This document shows positions 61,640 through 64,000 of a stretch of 64,000 bases of DNA, piece by piece. The DNA is from Paenibacillus dendritiformis (lineage in GTDB: Bacteria > Bacillota > Bacilli > Paenibacillales > Paenibacillaceae): NCBI RefSeq assembly GCF_945605565.1, contig NZ_OX216966.1, positions 3,092,001 to 3,156,000 on the forward strand, read 5' to 3'. The first letter of the stretch is position 1. The number at the start of each line of letters is the position of its first letter. The position numbers and the translations under genes were made by a program. The notes under the pieces were generated by a model. The model saw nothing but the letters and a program-made list of their open reading frames with translations. It did no database searches and was not told the DNA's origin.

Positions 61640-63000
61640 GAGTAAAAAAGTACATTGTGGAGACGATGCCCGAAGCGATGAGCCAAATTCGTCAAGAATT
61701 GGGGCAGGATGCGGTCATCATCAGCACGAAGGAAGTCCGTACCGGCGGCTTCCTCGGCATGTTCAGCCGCAAGGCGATCGAGGTGGTCGCGGCTGTGGAC
61801 GAACAAGCGCAGCCGTCCCGGCCGTCCGGCTCCGCAAGGGCGTCGGCTCCCGCCGAACCTCCGGCGCGGGTCTACGTCTCGCCGACGGCGGCGCGCAGCG
61901 CCTATGGCGGCGCCCCGGCCGAGCCGCGTCCGCCTGCTCCGCAGGTGAAGGAAGCGGCTCCCGACTACGCTGCCCCGCGACCGCTGCGACCGGAGGAGCA
62001 AGCAACTCCGGCCGCCGGAGCCGAAGATCGGACGCGGCCGGCCAAGCGGGAGGAGACGGGAACGCAGGCCGCTGACCCGCTGGCGTTCGCTTCCGAACTT
62101 GAGGCGGCCGTTGCGCAAGCGTCCCGGCGGCCGCTGCTGGACGCGGAATGGCAGATCGAGATGGCCGAGATGAAGCAGATGATGCACAAGGTGATGCAGC
62201 GCGTCTACCAGGACAGCTGGCCGGAACCGTTCAAGGAGGTGGAACGGCATCTGCTTCGGCAGGGCGTTGGCAGCGAGCTGGTCTGCCGCTTCATCGAGGC
62301 GGCCGCAGAGCAATGCCTGCACCCGCAGGACGCAGAGGCTGCGGAAGCGAAGCGGCTCGTAACCGAGCAGGTGAGCGAGCAGCTTCTGAATTGGCAGGGG
62401 GACGGCATTACGAAGGCTACCCGCATCGTATACTTCGTCGGTCCGACGGGCGTCGGGAAGACGACCACGATTGCCAAGCTGGCCGCGGATCAGATTTTTC
62501 ACCATGGCCGCAAAGTCGGGTTTATTACCGCAGATACATATCGGATTTCGGCCGTCGAGCAGCTGCGGACGTATGCTTCGATCTTGAACGTCCCGCTGGA
62601 GGTTGTCACTTCGCCGGGGGATACGGAACGGGCGCTGAACGCGCTTGAAGCATGCGACCTCATCTTAATGGACACGGCCGGCCGCAATTTCCGCAATGAC
62701 ATGTTCGTCAACGAACTGAACACGATGCTCAAGCCGCTTCCGTTCAGCATGACCTTCCTCGTGCTGAGTCTGACTTCGAAGACCGAAGACATGCTGGCCA
62801 TCTGGGAACGGTTCGAAAATCAGCGGATCGACAGTCTGATTCTGACCAAAGCGGATGAGACCGCAACGTACGGCACGATAGTGAACTTGGCGTCCCGGGT
62901 GAAGATTCCCTGCAGCTATTTGACGACAGGGCAGAACGTACCCGATGATATACAGCCTTTTCAAGTGAATGACGCGGTGCGATGGATAATGGGAGATTGA
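61636..63000 (+). CDS. flhF: Flagellar placement GTPase FlhF
   Basis: A 454-residue SRP-type GTPase. The B domain (about 1-55) starts VKKYIVETMPEAMSQIRQEL. An Ala/Pro-rich variable part (about 55-150) follows, then the N and G domains with [49 protein letters not shown] and LILTKADET. FlhF marks the place of flagellum assembly and is activated by FlhG, encoded next. It overlaps flhA by four bases. Confidence 0.96.
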   Translation: MRVKKYIVETMPEAMSQIRQELGQDAVIISTKEVRTGGFLGMFSRKAIEVVAAVDEQAQPSRPSGSARASAPAEPPARVYVSPTAARSAYGGAPAEPRPPAPQVKEAAPDYAAPRPLRPEEQATPAAGAEDRTRPAKREETGTQAADPLAFASELEAAVAQASRRPLLDAEWQIEMAEMKQMMHKVMQRVYQDSWPEPFKEVERHLLRQGVGSELVCRFIEAAAEQCLHPQDAEAAEAKRLVTEQVSEQLLNWQGDGITKATRIVYFVGPTGVGKTTTIAKLAADQIFHHGRKVGFITADTYRISAVEQLRTYASILNVPLEVVTSPGDTERALNALEACDLILMDTAGRNFRNDMFVNELNTMLKPLPFSMTFLVLSLTSKTEDMLAIWERFENQRIDSLILTKADETATYGTIVNLASRVKIPCSYLTTGQNVPDDIQPFQVNDAVRWIMGD

Positions 63001-63004
63001 CCTC

Positions 63005-63913
63005 ATGATGAATGACCAAGCTCAAGCGCTACGCCGACTTGTCAGCAAGAAGCTTCAGAGCGGGCCGCCTGCGCCGGCGGAGCCGGGCCAGCCGCGATCG
63101 GCCCGCATCATTACCGTCACGAGCGGCAAGGGAGGCGTCGGCAAATCGAATGTCACCTTGAACTTCGCCTTGTCGCTGCAGCAGCTTGGCTGCCGCACGC
63201 TCGTATTCGACGCCGATATCGGGATGGCGAATATCGATGTGCTCATCGGATCGTCTTCACCCTATAATCTGGCCCATGTGCTGCACGGGACGAAGACGCT
63301 GCGGGACATTATCCAGATTGGCCCTGGCGGCCTGCATTACGTCCCGGGAGGCTCCGGGCTGCAGGATCTGCTCGATATGCCCGTGGAACAGATCGACACC
63401 TTCCTGGCCGAGATGGATACGATGTCGGAGCAGTATGACGTCATTCTGTTCGATACGGGAGCCGGATTGAGCAAAGAGACGCTGCGCTTCATCATGGCGG
63501 CAGACGAGACATGGATTGTTACGACGCCGGAGCCGACGGCGATCGCGGATGCGTACGCCGTGCTGAAGCTGGTGTCGGGCTTAGGCCATAACGCCCCGCT
63601 CCGGCTTATCGTGAACCGCGCATCCGACTGGAAGGAAGGGACGCAGACGGCTGATCGGCTTACCTCGGTCAGCGAACGCTTCTTGAACCGGAGCTTGCCG
63701 GTTCTCGGATATATCTATGACGATCCGCATGTCATGCAGGCCGTGAAGAAGCAGGAGCCCTTCACAATCCTCTACCCGCAATGCAGGGCTTCGTCGCAGA
63801 TCAGGGAGCTGGCGCGGGTATATACCCAGGGCATCAAGCAGACGGAAGCCGGGGGAGCGTCAGGGGGAGTCAAGCAATTCGTACGGAAGTGGCTGCGCCG
63901 CTGGTCGATCTGA
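63005..63913 (+). CDS. flhG: MinD-like ATPase FlhG (YlxH)
   Basis: A 302-residue ATPase. The FlhF-activating DQAQALRRL peptide is at residues 4-12. The deviant Walker A is VTSGKGGVGKSNVTLNFALS, with DADIGMANIDVLIG and DTGAGLSKETL after it. The C-terminal amphipathic end KQFVRKWLRRWS should bind the membrane. It controls flagellar number and position with FlhF and helps assemble FliM/FliY into the C-ring. An ATG one codon later is equally possible. It starts four bases after flhF. Confidence 0.96.
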   Translation: MMNDQAQALRRLVSKKLQSGPPAPAEPGQPRSARIITVTSGKGGVGKSNVTLNFALSLQQLGCRTLVFDADIGMANIDVLIGSSSPYNLAHVLHGTKTLRDIIQIGPGGLHYVPGGSGLQDLLDMPVEQIDTFLAEMDTMSEQYDVILFDTGAGLSKETLRFIMAADETWIVTTPEPTAIADAYAVLKLVSGLGHNAPLRLIVNRASDWKEGTQTADRLTSVSERFLNRSLPVLGYIYDDPHVMQAVKKQEPFTILYPQCRASSQIRELARVYTQGIKQTEAGGASGGVKQFVRKWLRRWSI

Positions 63914-63985
63914 GCCGTGCCGAACCCGCATGACTGCAATCCTCAAAAAGCACATTTTTTTGAACAACCTCGATAAGGGAGCGTG

Positions 63986-64000
63986 ATGGAATGTGACAAC
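63986..64000 (+). CDS. Start of the next operon gene (truncated by window edge)
   Basis: AAGGGAG (63975-63981) is followed by ATG at 63986 and GTG at 63993, so a gene begins at the edge. Only about five codons are visible. By B. subtilis order cheB would follow flhG, but the sequence cannot confirm it. Confidence 0.3.

Overview
The window looks like a chromosomal segment of a spore-forming Gram-positive bacterium of the Paenibacillaceae, most likely Paenibacillus. Coding DNA is GC-rich, ribosome binding sites are strong AGGAGG types, GTG and TTG starts are frequent, and gene order follows the Bacillus subtilis ylxM-ffh-rpsP ... sucCD-dprA-topA ... fla/che region. The assignment rests on gene order and protein likeness seen by eye; no database was searched.

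Region 1 (1-12.5 kb) is a mosaic of small units: a branched-polyamine synthase (bpsA), a SulP anion transporter with an ArsR regulator, an MFS exporter, a glycolate oxidase pair (glcD-glcF), a double-GNAT acetyltransferase, an RpiR-type regulator, a hemolysin III family membrane protein and a MerR/TipA-type regulator with a classical 19-bp-spacer promoter.

Region 2 (12.6-16.6 kb) is the conserved translation and secretion block ylxM-ffh-rpsP-khpA, then rimM-trmD. Region 3 (16.6-22.8 kb) is an accessory block set between trmD and rplS, which are neighbours in B. subtilis. It holds a 27-residue hydrophobic peptide gene with its own terminator, an N-terminally shortened DUF5412 gene, an alpha-L-fucosidase with a divergent AraC regulator, a 2'-5' RNA ligase-like protein, a secreted protein made of two copies of the same domain, and the wreck of a SUKH-type immunity gene.

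Region 4 (22.9-39.9 kb) resumes the core: rplS, lepB, rbgA, rnhB, the FliK-like and FlhB-like pair ylqG-ylqH, yraN, comM (opposite strand), sucCD, dprA, topA, trmFO. Two long intergenic stretches (25.1-25.9 and 33.7-34.5 kb) are packed with degenerate minisatellites and small palindromes.

Region 5 (39.3-64 kb) starts with hslVU and runs into a long fla/che operon: flgB-flgC-fliE-fliF-fliG-fliH-fliI-fliJ-ylxF-fliK-flgD-TIGR02530-flgE/G-swrD-fliL-fliM-fliY-cheY-fliO-fliP-fliQ-fliR-flhB-flhA-flhF-flhG, continuing beyond the right edge. These genes build the basal body, rotor, export gate and hook, and place the flagellum (FlhF/FlhG). Genes are tightly packed with short gaps or overlaps. xerC and codY, which flank hslVU in B. 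subtilis, are absent here. The hslU-flgB gap carries a terminator and three copies of the Spo0A-box core TGTCGAA.

I see no rRNA, tRNA, CRISPR array, prophage or intact insertion sequence. The least explained elements are the 27-residue peptide gene, the duplicated secreted protein, the two minisatellite regions, the TrmD insertion, the zinc-ribbon extension on BpsA, the HslV N-terminus and the 0A-box cluster before the flagellar operon.
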